DNA of 64,000 bases from positions 109,013 through 173,012 of the forward strand of contig NZ_BPFX01000005.1 of NCBI RefSeq assembly GCF_019655855.1. The letters are read 5' to 3'. Both the position numbers and the translations under genes were made by a program. Positions within the stretch are counted from its first letter, which is position 1, and each line of letters opens with the position of its first letter. The stretch is from Pseudomonas paralcaligenes (GTDB taxonomy: Bacteria > Pseudomonadota > Gammaproteobacteria > Pseudomonadales > Pseudomonadaceae). The notes below the pieces were generated by a model. The model was not told the origin of the DNA and did not search any database. It saw only the letters and a program-made list of their open reading frames with translations. Positions 8,584 through 20,994 of the stretch are shown piece by piece.

Positions 8584-8675
8584 GCGGGCTATAGTCAGTC
8601 GGCCGTGCGCGGTCGCGGCGTTCCGCGTATGATGCGCGGCCTTTTTCATCCTCAGTTACACCGGGAGGTGCCCAG

Positions 8676-9833
8676 ATGAGTGAATCCGAATTCGAACCCC
8701 GCCCCAGCGGCGAGAAGCTGCAGAAAGTCCTGGCCCGCGCCGGCCTCGGCTCGCGCCGCGACATCGAGCAGTGGATCGCCGACGGCAGGGTCAAGGTCAA
8801 CGGCGCCGTGGCGACCCTGGGAGCCCGGGTCGAGGCCCGCGACGCCATCAGCGTCGACGGCCAGCTGCTCAAGCGCGAAGACGCCCAGGTGACCCGCCGC
8901 GTGCTGATCTACAACAAGCCGGAAGGCGAGATCTGCACCCGCGACGATCCGGAAGGCCGGCCGACCGTGTTCGACCGCCTGCCGCGCCCGAAGGAGGGCC
9001 GCTGGATCAACATCGGCCGCCTCGACATCAACACCACCGGCCTGCTGCTGTTCACCACCGATGGCGAGCTGGCCAACCGCCTCATGCACCCTTCCTACGA
9101 GATGGACCGCGAATACGCCGTGCGCGTGCGTGGCGAGGTCACCGAGGAGATGATCGAGCAGCTCAAGGCTGGCGTGATGCTGGAAGACGGCCCGGCCAAG
9201 TTCACTGACATCCAGGAAGCGCCCGGCGGTGAAGGTTTCAACCACTGGTATCACTGCGTGGTGATGGAAGGTCGCAACCGTGAGGTACGCCGCCTGTGGG
9301 AATCCCAGGGCGTGGTGGTCAGCCGCCTCAAGCGCGTGCGCTTCGGCCCGGTGTTCATGACCTCCGATCTGCCCATGGGGCGCTGGCGCGAAATGGGCCA
9401 GCGCGAGGTGGACATTCTCAGCGAGGAGGTCGGCCTCAAGCCGGTGGCCCTGCCGGCGATGAAGGAAAAGACGCGCGAGAAGCTCGATCGCCTGCAGCGC
9501 AAGGCGGCCAAGCCGCTGGGCCGCAGCGAGCGGACCAAGCGCGTGCTGCGTTCTTCCCATGAGGGCGCCGAGGCAGCCGGCCAGCCGCCGCGTCCCGCCC
9601 GTGCTCCGCGAGGCGAGGATCGCCCGCAGCGCGCTCCGCGCAAGCCGTCGGGCGAGCATGGCAGCCGTGGCACGCCGGTGGCCGAGCGTCCGTCCGAGGT
9701 GAACAAGAAGCGCGCGCCGCGTCCGGCCGTGGAACTGGCCGACCGGCCGGCCCGCAAGTCGCGTCCGGCCACGCCGAGCAAGCGTCCGCCGGCGGGCGAC
9801 GGCCAGCGCCCGGGCTTTGGCCGCAAGCGCTGA
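8676..9833 (+). CDS. rluB: 23S rRNA pseudouridine(2605) synthase RluB
   Basis: Pseudouridine synthase of the RsuA/RluB/E/F family (385 residues). An S4 RNA-binding domain (EKLQKVLARAGLGSRRDIEQ, first 60 residues) precedes the catalytic domain with the active Asp in GRLDINTTGLLL (about 110-121) and the NREVRRLWES motif. Domain order and length of the catalytic part match RluB, which modifies U2605 in the peptidyl-transferase region. From about residue 260 the protein carries a basic Arg/Pro/Lys-rich low-complexity tail, common in Pseudomonas RluB. A GGGAGG site sits 7 nt before the ATG. Confidence 0.93.
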   Translation: MSESEFEPRPSGEKLQKVLARAGLGSRRDIEQWIADGRVKVNGAVATLGARVEARDAISVDGQLLKREDAQVTRRVLIYNKPEGEICTRDDPEGRPTVFDRLPRPKEGRWINIGRLDINTTGLLLFTTDGELANRLMHPSYEMDREYAVRVRGEVTEEMIEQLKAGVMLEDGPAKFTDIQEAPGGEGFNHWYHCVVMEGRNREVRRLWESQGVVVSRLKRVRFGPVFMTSDLPMGRWREMGQREVDILSEEVGLKPVALPAMKEKTREKLDRLQRKAAKPLGRSERTKRVLRSSHEGAEAAGQPPRPARAPRGEDRPQRAPRKPSGEHGSRGTPVAERPSEVNKKRAPRPAVELADRPARKSRPATPSKRPPAGDGQRPGFGRKR

Positions 9834-9839
9834 TCGACC

Positions 9840-9902
9840 GTAGGGTGCGCTGCGCGCACCGGGGGCATGTGCGGGCTTGCTGGTGCGCACGGCGCACCCT
9901 AC
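9840..9902. repeat. Inverted GTAGGGTGCGC-type repeat
   Basis: Two inverted arms, GTAGGGTGCGCTGCGCGCACC (one base beyond the left core) at 9840-9860 and its near complement ending GGCGCACCCTAC at 9902, flank a 21-nt spacer. The same arms recur at 37644-37710 and 61402-61466, each time just after a gene end. They look like a dispersed palindromic element, possibly mobilised by a REP-type transposase. Confidence 0.7.
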
Positions 9903-9934
9903 AGCAGCTCGCACTACGAAGTGCATAGCCAACA

Positions 9935-9960
9935 AAAAGGGGCTCCGCGGAGCCCCTTTT
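9935..9960. terminator. Bidirectional rho-independent terminator
   Basis: An 18-bp perfect palindrome (9939-9956, GGGGCTCC arms) is flanked by four A on the left and four T on the right. It sits between the convergent rluB and diguanylate cyclase genes and can terminate both. Confidence 0.85.
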
Positions 9961-9975
9961 GTCGTCTGGTGTTTC

Positions 9976-10902
9976 TCAACCGGCCATGGACAGGCGGTTG
10001 CGGCCCTCGCGCTTGGATACGTACAGGGCGTTGTCGGCGCGGCGCTGCAGGCTTTCCGGGGACTCGCCCGCCAGCAGGGTGGCGCAACCCAGGCTGATGG
10101 AGATTTCCAGCGTGCGGCCTTCTTCGACGTATTGCAGGCCCATCACCGCCAGGCGCAGGCGCTCGCCCACCAGTTGCGCCGCCTCGCGGCTGGTATTGGC
10201 CAGCAGTACCAGGAATTCCTCGCCGCCGTAGCGGAACACCATGTCGATGTTGCGCAGGCTGTTCTTCAGCGCGGCGGCCACGACCTTCAGTACTTCGTCG
10301 CCGGTGGCGTGGCCGAAGCGGTCGTTGATGCTCTTGAAGTGGTCGATGTCCAGCATCAGCACGGAGAGCGGCTGCATGCTGCGGCGGGCCAGGTCGACTT
10401 CACGCTGCAGGGCCTGGTTCATGGCGATGCGGTTGCCGGTATCGGTCAGCGGGTCGCGCAGGGCGCTCTGCAGGGCCGCGCGATAGAGCAGGGCGTTGCG
10501 CAGGGGGAACAGCAGGCTGGCGAGCAGGGATTCCAGCTGGCCCAGTTCTTCGTCGCTGAAGCGCTGGTGACGGCGGAAGGTCAGCTCGCCCAGGTATTCG
10601 CCCTGGTGGCTCAGGCGGTAGGCGGTCGAGTGGTTGGCGCGCTCGCCGAGTTCCAGGCGCAGGTCGCAGGCGGCCAGCTGGTAGCTCAGCGCGCTCAGCG
10701 GCACCAGGCGCTGCACCTGCTGGAAGAAGAGGCCGAGGATGCGATCGACTTCCAGCGAGGTCTGCAGCTGCAGGCTGAGCTGCTGGCGCAGCTGGGCCAG
10801 GGTGACCGGCTTCAGCAGCGGCTGGTTGCGGCTGGCATAGCCCAGGCGCTGCAGCTTGGCGGCGTCGAAATCGATGGTGTTGGAAGGGATGGTGGAATTC
10901 AT
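9976..10902 (-). CDS. Diguanylate cyclase (GGDEF domain)
   Basis: Soluble 308-residue GGDEF protein predicted to make cyclic di-GMP from two GTP. The catalytic signature is GGEEF at 226-230. The inhibitory I-site RxxD is present as RNID at 217-220, exactly five residues before the signature, so product feedback is expected. The N-terminal 145 residues lack membrane segments and resemble a small GAF-like or family-specific sensor region. The start has a GGAGGT site 9 nt upstream. It stands alone, ending at the shared terminator. Confidence 0.92.
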   Translation of the reverse strand: MNSTIPSNTIDFDAAKLQRLGYASRNQPLLKPVTLAQLRQQLSLQLQTSLEVDRILGLFFQQVQRLVPLSALSYQLAACDLRLELGERANHSTAYRLSHQGEYLGELTFRRHQRFSDEELGQLESLLASLLFPLRNALLYRAALQSALRDPLTDTGNRIAMNQALQREVDLARRSMQPLSVLMLDIDHFKSINDRFGHATGDEVLKVVAAALKNSLRNIDMVFRYGGEEFLVLLANTSREAAQLVGERLRLAVMGLQYVEEGRTLEISISLGCATLLAGESPESLQRRADNALYVSKREGRNRLSMAG

Positions 10903-11077
10903 GCTGCTCGACCTCCGGCGCTTGAGCGCCTTGTTGGGAGAGCTAGAGCGAATTCTGTGCCACTTTAAGAAAGTGCTTTTATTTCAAATGGTTGTGATGT
11001 TTATGGGCGGCTTTTGCGGCAACCTTTCGCCGCTACCTTGACGCCGGTGCTGGCAATCTGATGCCGCTTCGCTGCCG

Positions 11078-11097
11078 ACCGCCGGAAAACCGGCGGT
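11078..11097 (-). terminator. Hairpin after yciK
   Basis: An 8-bp GC-rich stem (ACCGCCGG/CCGGCGGT) with a 4-nt loop lies 9 nt past the yciK stop. On the minus strand no T-run follows, so it may be a weak terminator or an mRNA-stabilising end. Confidence 0.45.
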
Positions 11098-11105
11098 GTG
11101 CAAGG

Positions 11106-11846
11106 TTACTGGGCGTCGAGTGCCTGGCCGTTGGTGCCTTTGCTGTCCGGGCCCAGCAGATACAGGTAGACCGGCATGATGTCTTCCGGCGACGGGTTGT
11201 TCGCCGGGTTCTCGCCGGGATAGGCCTGGGCGCGCATGCTGGTGCGGGTGGCACCCGGGTTGACGCTGTTGGCGCGGACCTGGGTGATGCCTTCCACTTC
11301 GTCCGCCACGACCTGCATCAGGCCTTCGGTGGCGAATTTGGATACCGCATAGGCGCCCCAGTAGGCGCGGCCCTTGCGGCCCACGCTGCTGGAGGTGAAC
11401 ACCACAGAGGCGTCGTCCGACAGCTTGAGCAGCGGCAGCAGGGTGCTGGTCAGCATGAACATGGCGTTGACGTTGACCTGCATGACGCGCATGAAGTTGT
11501 CGCCGGACAGCTGTTCCAGGGGCGTGCGCGGCCCGACGATGGCGGCGTTGTGCAGCAGGCCGTCGAGGCGGCCGAACTCGTTCTCCACCGTGGCCGCCAG
11601 TTCGTCGTACTGGTGCGGCAGGGCGGTCTCCAGGTTGAAGGGGATCACCACCGGCTGCGGATGGCCGGCGGCCTCGATCTCGTCGTAGACCCGGTTGAGG
11701 TTTTCCTCGGTCTTGCCCAGCAGCAGCACCGTGGCGCCGTGGGCGGCGCAGGCCTTGGCGGCGGCCGCGCCGATGCCCCGGCCGGCGCCGGTGATCAGGA
11801 TCACGCGTCCCTTGAGCAGATCGGGACGGGCTTGGTAATCGAACAT
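11106..11846 (-). CDS. yciK: YciK family short-chain oxidoreductase
   Basis: A 246-residue short-chain dehydrogenase/reductase of the YciK family. The nucleotide-binding motif TGAGRGIG (about 19-26), the NAAIVG segment and the active-site YAVSK, preceded by VVFTSSSVGRKG, are all present. The NADP substrate pair in vivo is not established for YciK. The gene order mupP-yciK downstream of ubiG is conserved in Pseudomonas; a 62-nt gap separates it from mupP, consistent with one operon ubiG-mupP-yciK. Confidence 0.88.
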   Translation of the reverse strand: MFDYQARPDLLKGRVILITGAGRGIGAAAAKACAAHGATVLLLGKTEENLNRVYDEIEAAGHPQPVVIPFNLETALPHQYDELAATVENEFGRLDGLLHNAAIVGPRTPLEQLSGDNFMRVMQVNVNAMFMLTSTLLPLLKLSDDASVVFTSSSVGRKGRAYWGAYAVSKFATEGLMQVVADEVEGITQVRANSVNPGATRTSMRAQAYPGENPANNPSPEDIMPVYLYLLGPDSKGTNGQALDAQ

Positions 11847-11908
11847 CTGAGGCTCCTTCGGAGAGCGGCAAGCTTCAAGTTGGAAAAACGAGAGACATCA
11901 GGCGGCGA

Positions 11909-12580
11909 CTAGCAGCTGCACAGGGCGCGCTCGAGCACGGCGCGCAGCTCCAGTGGATGGTCCACCACCACGTCGGCGCCCCAGTGGCGCGGGTTGTCCT
12001 CGGGGTGGATATAGCCGTAGGTGACGGCGGCGGTCCTGCAGCCGGCGGCGATGCCGGACTCGATGTCGCGCCGGTCGTCGCCGACGAAGAGGGTCTCGGC
12101 GGGGCTCACGCCGATCTTCTGGCAGGCCAGCAGGAGCATGTCCGGGGCCGGCTTGCTGCGCTCGACGTGGTCCGGGCAGACCAGCACGGCGCTGCGGTCG
12201 GCCAGTTCCAGCTGCTGCATGATCGGCTCGGCGAAGCACACCGGCTTGTTGGTGGCCACGCCCCAGACCAGCCGCGCGCGCTCGATGTCGGCGAGCAGCT
12301 CGGTCATGCCGTCGAACGGCTTGCTGTAGATGGCGCAGTGCTGCTGGTAGCGCTCGAGGAATTCCAGGCGCAGCGCCTCGAAGCCCTCGGCGCCGGGCGC
12401 GATGCCGAAGGTGGCGGCGACCATGGCGCGGGCGCCGCCGGACACCACGTCGCGGATCAGCTGGTCGTCCACCGGCTCCAGGCGGTGCGCGGCGCGCATG
12501 CCCTGGCACACGGCGATGAAGTCCGGCGCGGTATCCAGCAGGGTACCGTCCATGTCGAAGAGAACCGCTCGCAGGGCCAT
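11909..12580 (-). CDS. mupP: N-acetylmuramic acid 6-phosphate phosphatase MupP
   Basis: HAD-superfamily phosphatase of 223 residues. Motif [11 protein letters not shown] with the nucleophilic Asp, motif II GVATNKP and motifs III/IV RSKPAP and [12 protein letters not shown] are all visible. In Pseudomonas this gene, next to ubiG, is MupP, which dephosphorylates MurNAc-6-phosphate in the cell-wall recycling route that bypasses MurA and affects AmpC induction and fosfomycin tolerance. Older annotations call it phosphoglycolate phosphatase. The ATG at 12580 follows GAGGAGTGA; a GTG three codons earlier is less likely. It begins 5 nt after the ubiG stop. Confidence 0.87.
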   Translation of the reverse strand: MALRAVLFDMDGTLLDTAPDFIAVCQGMRAAHRLEPVDDQLIRDVVSGGARAMVAATFGIAPGAEGFEALRLEFLERYQQHCAIYSKPFDGMTELLADIERARLVWGVATNKPVCFAEPIMQQLELADRSAVLVCPDHVERSKPAPDMLLLACQKIGVSPAETLFVGDDRRDIESGIAAGCRTAAVTYGYIHPEDNPRHWGADVVVDHPLELRAVLERALCSC

Positions 12581-12585
12581 GCGCT

Positions 12586-13284
12586 TCACTCCTCGCGCAG
12601 GGTCTGGATCATGTAGTTGACGTCGACGTCCGCTTCCAGCTTGTAGTGCTTGGTCAGCGGGTTGTAGGTCAGGCCGATGATGTCCCTGACCTGCAGGCCG
12701 GCGGCGCGGCTCCAGGCGCCCAGCTCGGAGGGGCGGATGAACTTCTTGAAGTCGTGGGTGCCGCGCGGCAGCAGGCGCAGCAGGTACTCGGCACCGACCA
12801 CCGCGAACAGGTAGGCCTTGGGGTTGCGGTTGATGGTGGAGAAGAACACCTGGCCGCCCGGCTTGACCAGCTTGTGGCAGGCGCGGATCACCGAGGAGGG
12901 ATCGGGCACGTGTTCGAGCATTTCCAGGCAGGTGACCACGTCGAACTGGCCGGGCATTTCCTCGGCCATTTCCTCGGCGGTGATCTGCCGGTATTCGACG
13001 CTCACCCCGGATTCGAGCTGGTGCAGCTGGGCCACGGCCAGCGGCGCCTCACCCATGTCGATGCCGGTGACGGTGGCGCCGCGCTGGGCCATGGCCTCGC
13101 TGAGGATGCCGCCGCCGCAGCCCACGTCCAGCACCTTCTTGCCGGCCAGACCGACGCGCTCGTCGATCCAGTTGACCCGCAGCGGGTTGATGTCGTGCAG
13201 CGGCTTGAACTCGCTCTCGCGGTCCCACCAGCGGTGGGCGAGGGCCTCGAATTTGGCGATTTCGGCGTGGTCGACGTTGCTCAT
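12586..13284 (-). CDS. ubiG: Ubiquinone biosynthesis O-methyltransferase UbiG
   Basis: Class I SAM-dependent methyltransferase, 232 residues, responsible for both O-methylations of ubiquinone synthesis. Hallmarks are the N-terminal [22 protein letters not shown] motif [16 protein letters not shown] (about 50-65), the acidic end of strand 2 (GIDMG), [11 protein letters not shown] and the [17 protein letters not shown] segment characteristic of UbiG. It acts at the inner membrane with the Ubi complex. It precedes mupP and follows the deaminase gene by 13 nt. Confidence 0.94.
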   Translation of the reverse strand: MSNVDHAEIAKFEALAHRWWDRESEFKPLHDINPLRVNWIDERVGLAGKKVLDVGCGGGILSEAMAQRGATVTGIDMGEAPLAVAQLHQLESGVSVEYRQITAEEMAEEMPGQFDVVTCLEMLEHVPDPSSVIRACHKLVKPGGQVFFSTINRNPKAYLFAVVGAEYLLRLLPRGTHDFKKFIRPSELGAWSRAAGLQVRDIIGLTYNPLTKHYKLEADVDVNYMIQTLREE

Positions 13285-13297
13285 GGCATGACTCTCT

Positions 13298-14632
13298 TCA
13301 AAGCGAATTCTTGGCGGCGATGCGCTCGCCCCAGGCGCGGGCGTTGGCGATGATGCGCGACTCGTCCAGGCGGGTCAGGCGGCCATCGTCCAGCAACTGC
13401 TTGCCGCCGACCCAGAGGTGCTTCACGCAGCCGCGGCTGCCGGCGTAGATCAGCTGCGAGACCGGGTCGTAGACCGGCTGTTGTGCCAGGCCCGACAGGT
13501 CGAAGGCGGCGAGGTCGGCGAGCTTGCCCGGCTCCAGCGAGCCGGTGCAGTCGTCCAGGCCCAGGGCGCGGGCGCCGTTGAGGGTGGCCATGCGCAGGGC
13601 GGCGTGGGCGTTGAGGGCGGTGGCGCTGCCAGACACGGCCTTGGCCAGCAGGGCGGCTGTGCGGACCTCGCCGAGCAGGTCCAGGTCGTTGTTGCTGGCG
13701 GCGCCGTCGGTACCGATGGCGACGTTGACGCCGGCCTGCCAGAGCTTTTCCACCGGGCAGAAGCCGCTGGCCAGCTTGAGATTGGATTCGGGGCAGTGGA
13801 TCACGCTGCTGTTGCTTTCCACCAGCAGGGCCACGTCCTCGGCGCTGATCTGGGTCATGTGCACGGCCTGGAAGCGCGGGCCGAGCAGGCCGAGACCGGC
13901 CAGCCGCTGCAGCGGGCGCACGCCGTGCAGCTCCAGGCTCTGCTGTACCTCGAAGGCGGTCTCGTGGACGTGCATGTGGATGCCGGCGTCCAGTTCCTCG
14001 GCCAGCATCAGCACCTGGCGCAGCTTGTCGTCGCTGACCGAGTAGGGCGCGTGGGGGCCGAAGGCCACCTTGATGCGCGGGTGCTGCTTGAGATCGTCGA
14101 ACAGGCGCAGGCCCTTGCGCAGCGCCTCCTCGGCGTCGCGGGCACCGGGCGTGGGGAAGTCCAGCACGGGGATGGTCAGCTGGGCGCGGATGCCACTCTT
14201 ATGTACCAGTTCGCTGGCCACTTCCGGGAAGAAGTACATGTCGGAGAAGCAGCTGATTCCGCCCTTGATCTGCTCGGCGATGGCCAGCTCGGTGCCGTCG
14301 CGCACGAACGCCTCATCCACCCAGCGCGCTTCCGCCGGCCAGATATGGTCCTGCAGCCAGCTCATCAGCGGCAGGTCGTCGGCCAGGCCGCGGAACAGGG
14401 TCATGGCGGCATGCCCGTGGGCGTTGACCAGGCCGGGGGTGAGCAGGCAATCGGGCAGTTCGCGGACTTCGCTGGCCGGGTGGCGCATGGCCTCCGCGCG
14501 CGGCGCGATCAGGGCGATGCGGCCGTCGCGGATGCCCAGGGCATGGTCCCTCAGCACGACGCCAGCGGGCTCGACGGGCACCAGCCAGGTAGGCAGGAGC
14601 AGCAGGTCGAGCGGCTGGCGCGGTTCGGGCAT
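13298..14632 (-). CDS. mtaD: 5-methylthioadenosine / S-adenosylhomocysteine deaminase (TRZ/ATZ family)
   Basis: Amidohydrolase of 444 residues with the metal site [14 protein letters not shown] (about 71-84), [16 protein letters not shown] and the [15 protein letters not shown] motif carrying the catalytic Asp. Pseudomonas converts methylthioadenosine to methylthioinosine with this enzyme before phosphorolysis, feeding the methionine salvage path. That fits its divergent neighbour mtnA at 14738, which works on a later salvage intermediate. The 105-nt intergenic space between the two starts probably holds both promoters. Confidence 0.87.
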   Translation of the reverse strand: MPEPRQPLDLLLLPTWLVPVEPAGVVLRDHALGIRDGRIALIAPRAEAMRHPASEVRELPDCLLTPGLVNAHGHAAMTLFRGLADDLPLMSWLQDHIWPAEARWVDEAFVRDGTELAIAEQIKGGISCFSDMYFFPEVASELVHKSGIRAQLTIPVLDFPTPGARDAEEALRKGLRLFDDLKQHPRIKVAFGPHAPYSVSDDKLRQVLMLAEELDAGIHMHVHETAFEVQQSLELHGVRPLQRLAGLGLLGPRFQAVHMTQISAEDVALLVESNSSVIHCPESNLKLASGFCPVEKLWQAGVNVAIGTDGAASNNDLDLLGEVRTAALLAKAVSGSATALNAHAALRMATLNGARALGLDDCTGSLEPGKLADLAAFDLSGLAQQPVYDPVSQLIYAGSRGCVKHLWVGGKQLLDDGRLTRLDESRIIANARAWGERIAAKNSL

Positions 14633-14737
14633 GGCGTGGTATCCAGGCTGAAGGAAACAGGGCGGCAGTATAACTGACCCATGTCGGCGGCGGCTCGCTA
14701 TAATCCGCGGCTTTTCGTTTCACCGGGTGGGGATGTC

Positions 14738-15814
14738 ATGCGCGACAAGCTGTTGGCGGCAGAGAAGGTAAAGGCCATCGAGTGGCGCGATGACACGCTG
14801 TTCCTGCTGGACCAGCGCCTGCTGCCGCGCGAGGAGGCCTGGCTGGCCTACGATTCGGCCGCCGGCGTGGCCGAGGCGATCCGCAGCATGGTGGTGCGCG
14901 GGGCTCCGGCCATCGGTATCGCCGCCGCCTTTGGCGTGGTCCTGGGCGCGCGGGCACGCCTGGCGGACGGCGGCGACTGGAAGCTTGCGCTGGAAGACGA
15001 CTTCCGCGTGCTGGCCGAGTCCCGGCCGACCGCGGTCAACCTGTTCTGGGCCCTGGACCGCATGCGCGAGCGCCTGCAGCGACTGAAGGCGGGCGAGGAC
15101 GCCCGGGCGGCGCTGGCGGCCGAGGCGATCGGCATCTTCGACAGCGACCGCGAGGCCAACCTGACCATGGCCCAGTTCGGCATGGAGCTGATCCGCAAGC
15201 ACCAGGACGGCCCGCAGAAGCTGCTCACCCACTGCAATACCGGCGCCCTGGCCACCGGCGGCTTCGGCACCGCGCTGGGGGTGATCCGCGCCGCCCACCT
15301 GGGTGGGCTGGTCGAGCGGGTCTACGCCGACGAGACCCGGCCCTGGCTGCAGGGCTCGCGCCTGACCGCCTGGGAGCTGGCGGGCGAGGGCGTGCCGGTC
15401 AGCCTGAACGTGGACGCCGCCGCCGCCCACCTGATGAAGACCGAGAGCATCACCTGGGTCATCGTCGGCGCCGATCGCATCACCGCCAATGGCGACGTGG
15501 CCAACAAGATCGGCACCTACCAACTGGCCGTCAACGCCATGCACCACGGCGTGCGCTTCATGGTGGTGGCGCCCAGCTCGACCATCGACATGAGCCTGGA
15601 GGATGGCGAGGACATTCTCATCGAGGAGCGCGATGGCCGCGAACTGCTGGATGTCGGCGGGCAGCGCGTCGCTGCCGATGTGCATGCGGTGAACCCGGTG
15701 TTCGACGTGACGCCGGCCGACCTGATCGACGTGATCGTCACCGAAAAGGGCGTGGTCGAGCGGCCGGATGCGGCGAAAATGGCCCAGCTCATGTGCCGCA
15801 AGCGCCTGCATTGA
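14738..15814 (+). CDS. mtnA: S-methyl-5-thioribose-1-phosphate isomerase MtnA
   Basis: A 358-residue MtnA that isomerises methylthioribose-1-phosphate to methylthioribulose-1-phosphate in methionine salvage. The family is an eIF2B-related fold; visible signatures are [13 protein letters not shown] near 55-67, the catalytic Cys in [18 protein letters not shown], and the catalytic Asp in [18 protein letters not shown]. The ATG at 14738 follows GGTGGGGA and gives the family start; the open frame continues 19 codons upstream without a ribosome site. Confidence 0.92.
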   Translation: MRDKLLAAEKVKAIEWRDDTLFLLDQRLLPREEAWLAYDSAAGVAEAIRSMVVRGAPAIGIAAAFGVVLGARARLADGGDWKLALEDDFRVLAESRPTAVNLFWALDRMRERLQRLKAGEDARAALAAEAIGIFDSDREANLTMAQFGMELIRKHQDGPQKLLTHCNTGALATGGFGTALGVIRAAHLGGLVERVYADETRPWLQGSRLTAWELAGEGVPVSLNVDAAAAHLMKTESITWVIVGADRITANGDVANKIGTYQLAVNAMHHGVRFMVVAPSSTIDMSLEDGEDILIEERDGRELLDVGGQRVAADVHAVNPVFDVTPADLIDVIVTEKGVVERPDAAKMAQLMCRKRLH

Positions 15815-16025
15815 GGCCATCGTCCGGGCGTCCGGCGGGGTAGGTCTGCACGGGTGACTGTGGTAAGCTCCGGCAGTTCTCGGGTGGCCCCGTGCGGGCC
15901 GCTCCAATACGACTTAACTCGTTGATTTGTCGTGAGTCGCCCCCGCTGTGGCGACAACGGCGGACTCCGGTCCGGCCCAGGAAGGGCGTGACGGGGTTTC
16001 ACCAGAATAAGGAACCAGGCTTCTC

Positions 16026-18794
<2,769 letters not shown>

Positions 18795-18802
18795 GAGTCG
18801 AA

Positions 18803-19888
18803 GTGAGCAAACGAGCCCATAACTTCTGCGCCGGCCCGGCCGCGCTGCCCACCGCCGTTCTGCAGCGCGCCCAGGCCGAGATGCTCGACTGGCAGGGCCG
18901 CGGCCTCTCCGTGATGGAGATGAGCCACCGTAGCGACGAGTACGTGGCCATCGCCGAGAAGGCCGAGCAGGACCTGCGCGACCTGCTGAGCATCCCCAAC
19001 GACTACAAGGTGCTGTTCCTGCAGGGCGGCGCCAGCCAGCAGTTCGCCGAGATTCCGCTGAACCTGCTGCCGGAAGACGGCACCGCCGACTACATCGAGA
19101 CCGGCATCTGGTCGAAGAAGGCCATTGAGGAGGCGCGTCGCTACGGCAACATCAACATCGCCGCCAGCGCCAAGGGCTACGACTACTTCGCCATTCCCGG
19201 GCAGAACGAGTGGCAGTTGTCGAAGGACGCCGCCTACGTGCACTACGCCAGCAACGAGACCATCGGCGGCCTGCAGTTCGACTGGATTCCCGAGGTGGGC
19301 GACACCCCGCTGGTGGTGGACATGTCCTCGGACATCCTCTCCCGCGAGATCGACGTGTCCAAGTTCGGCCTGATCTACGCCGGCGCGCAGAAGAACATCG
19401 GCCCGAGTGGCCTGGTCGTCGCCATCATCCGCGAAGACCTGCTGGGCCGCGCCCGCAGCGTCTGCCCGACCATGCTCAACTACAAGATCGCCGCCGACAA
19501 CGGCTCCATGTACAACACCCCGGCGACCTACTCCTGGTACCTCTCCGGCCTGGTCTTCGAGTGGCTGAAGGAGCAGGGCGGCGTCGCCGCGATGGAGCAG
19601 CGCAACAAGGCCAAGAAGGATCTGCTGTACAAGGCCATCGATGCCAGCGATTTCTACAGCAACCCGATCCAGCCGAGCGCCCGCTCCTGGATGAACGTGC
19701 CGTTCCGCCTGGCCGACGAGAAGCTGGACAAGGCCTTCCTGGCCGGCGCCGACGCCCGCGGCCTGCTCAACCTCAAGGGCCACCGTTCGGTGGGCGGCAT
19801 GCGCGCCTCCATCTACAACGCCACCGGCCTGGACGCCGTGGAGGCGCTGGTGGCCTACATGGCCGAGTTCGAGAAGGAGCACGGCTGA
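18803..19888 (+). CDS. serC: Phosphoserine aminotransferase SerC
   Basis: PLP-dependent transaminase, 361 residues, converting 3-phosphohydroxypyruvate to phosphoserine and also used in pyridoxal phosphate synthesis. Signatures are RAHNFCAGPAALP at the N terminus, GGASQQFAEIP, the Schiff-base Lys in YAGAQKNIGPSGL, and RSVGGMRASIYNA near the end. The GTG at 18803 gives exactly the usual Pseudomonas length; another GTG at 18791 overlaps the gyrA end. The stop shares a base with the pheA start (TGATG), indicating translational coupling. Confidence 0.94.
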   Translation: MSKRAHNFCAGPAALPTAVLQRAQAEMLDWQGRGLSVMEMSHRSDEYVAIAEKAEQDLRDLLSIPNDYKVLFLQGGASQQFAEIPLNLLPEDGTADYIETGIWSKKAIEEARRYGNINIAASAKGYDYFAIPGQNEWQLSKDAAYVHYASNETIGGLQFDWIPEVGDTPLVVDMSSDILSREIDVSKFGLIYAGAQKNIGPSGLVVAIIREDLLGRARSVCPTMLNYKIAADNGSMYNTPATYSWYLSGLVFEWLKEQGGVAAMEQRNKAKKDLLYKAIDASDFYSNPIQPSARSWMNVPFRLADEKLDKAFLAGADARGLLNLKGHRSVGGMRASIYNATGLDAVEALVAYMAEFEKEHG

Positions 19889-20985
19889 TGAGCGACGCCG
19901 ATCAGCTCAAGGCGCTGCGGGTTCGCATCGACAGCCTCGACGAGAAGATCCTCGAGCTGATCAGCGAGCGCGCGCGCTGCGCCCAGGACGTGGCGCGGGT
20001 CAAGATGGCCTCCCTGCCGGAAGGCGAGAAGCCGGTGTTCTACCGCCCCGAGCGTGAGGCCTGGGTGCTCAAGCACATCATGGAGCTGAACAAGGGGCCG
20101 CTGGACAACGAGGAAATCGCGCGGCTGTTCCGCGAGATCATGTCCTCCTGCCTGGCCCTGGAGCAGCCGCTCAAGGTCGCCTACCTCGGCCCGGAAGGTA
20201 CCTTCAGCCAGGCGGCGGCGATGAAGCATTTCGGCCACTCGGTGATCAGCGTGCCGATGGCCGCCATCGACGAGGTGTTCCGCGAAGTGGCCGCCGGCGC
20301 GGTCAACTTCGGCGTGGTGCCGGTGGAGAACTCCACCGAGGGTGCGATCAACCACACCCTGGACAGCTTCCTCGAGCACGACATGGTGATCTGTGGCGAG
20401 GTGGAGCTGCGCATCCACCACCACCTGCTGGTCGGCGAGACCACCAAGACCGACAAGATCACCCGCATCTATTCCCACGCCCAGTCCCTGGCCCAGTGCC
20501 GCAAGTGGCTGGACGCGCACTACCCGAACGTCGAGCGGGTGGCGGTTTCCAGCAACGCCGACGCGGCCAAGCGGGTGAAGAGCGAGTGGAACAGCGCGGC
20601 GATCGCCGGCGATATGGCGGCCAACCTGTACGGCCTGACCAAGCTGCAGGAAAAGATCGAGGACCGCCCGGACAACTCCACGCGCTTCCTCATCATCGGC
20701 AGCCAGGAAGTGCCGCCGACCGGCGATGACAAGACCTCGGTCATCGTCTCCATGCGCAACAAGCCGGGTGCCCTGCACGAGCTGCTGGTGCCGTTCCACA
20801 CCAACGGCATCGACCTGACCCGCATCGAGACCCGCCCGTCGCGCAGCGGCAAGTGGACCTACGTGTTCTTCATCGACTTCGTCGGCCACCACCAGGACCC
20901 GCTGATTAAGGACGTGCTGGAAAAGATCAACAGCGAAGCCGTCGCCCTGAAAGTGCTGGGTTCCTACCCGAAAGCGGTTCTCTGA
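19888..20985 (+). CDS. pheA: Bifunctional chorismate mutase / prephenate dehydratase (P-protein)
   Basis: Phenylalanine-pathway enzyme of 365 residues with three domains. An AroQ chorismate mutase (about 1-90) carries LRVRIDSLDEKILELISERARCA. The prephenate dehydratase (about 95-270) has YLGPEGTFSQAA, VPVENSTEGAINHTLD and the catalytic NSTRFLIIG region. A C-terminal ACT domain (about 280-365) has the GALHELL and ETRPSR motifs that bind phenylalanine for feedback control. It sits between serC and hisC in an aromatic/serine operon. Confidence 0.95.
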   Translation: MSDADQLKALRVRIDSLDEKILELISERARCAQDVARVKMASLPEGEKPVFYRPEREAWVLKHIMELNKGPLDNEEIARLFREIMSSCLALEQPLKVAYLGPEGTFSQAAAMKHFGHSVISVPMAAIDEVFREVAAGAVNFGVVPVENSTEGAINHTLDSFLEHDMVICGEVELRIHHHLLVGETTKTDKITRIYSHAQSLAQCRKWLDAHYPNVERVAVSSNADAAKRVKSEWNSAAIAGDMAANLYGLTKLQEKIEDRPDNSTRFLIIGSQEVPPTGDDKTSVIVSMRNKPGALHELLVPFHTNGIDLTRIETRPSRSGKWTYVFFIDFVGHHQDPLIKDVLEKINSEAVALKVLGSYPKAVL

Positions 20986-20994
20986 GGAGCCATC

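Noticed and set aside
6619..8649. A minus-strand open frame of 676 codons opposite scpA/scpB
   Set aside because: It is an antisense shadow of two conserved genes, with only Gln/Leu/His-rich composition.
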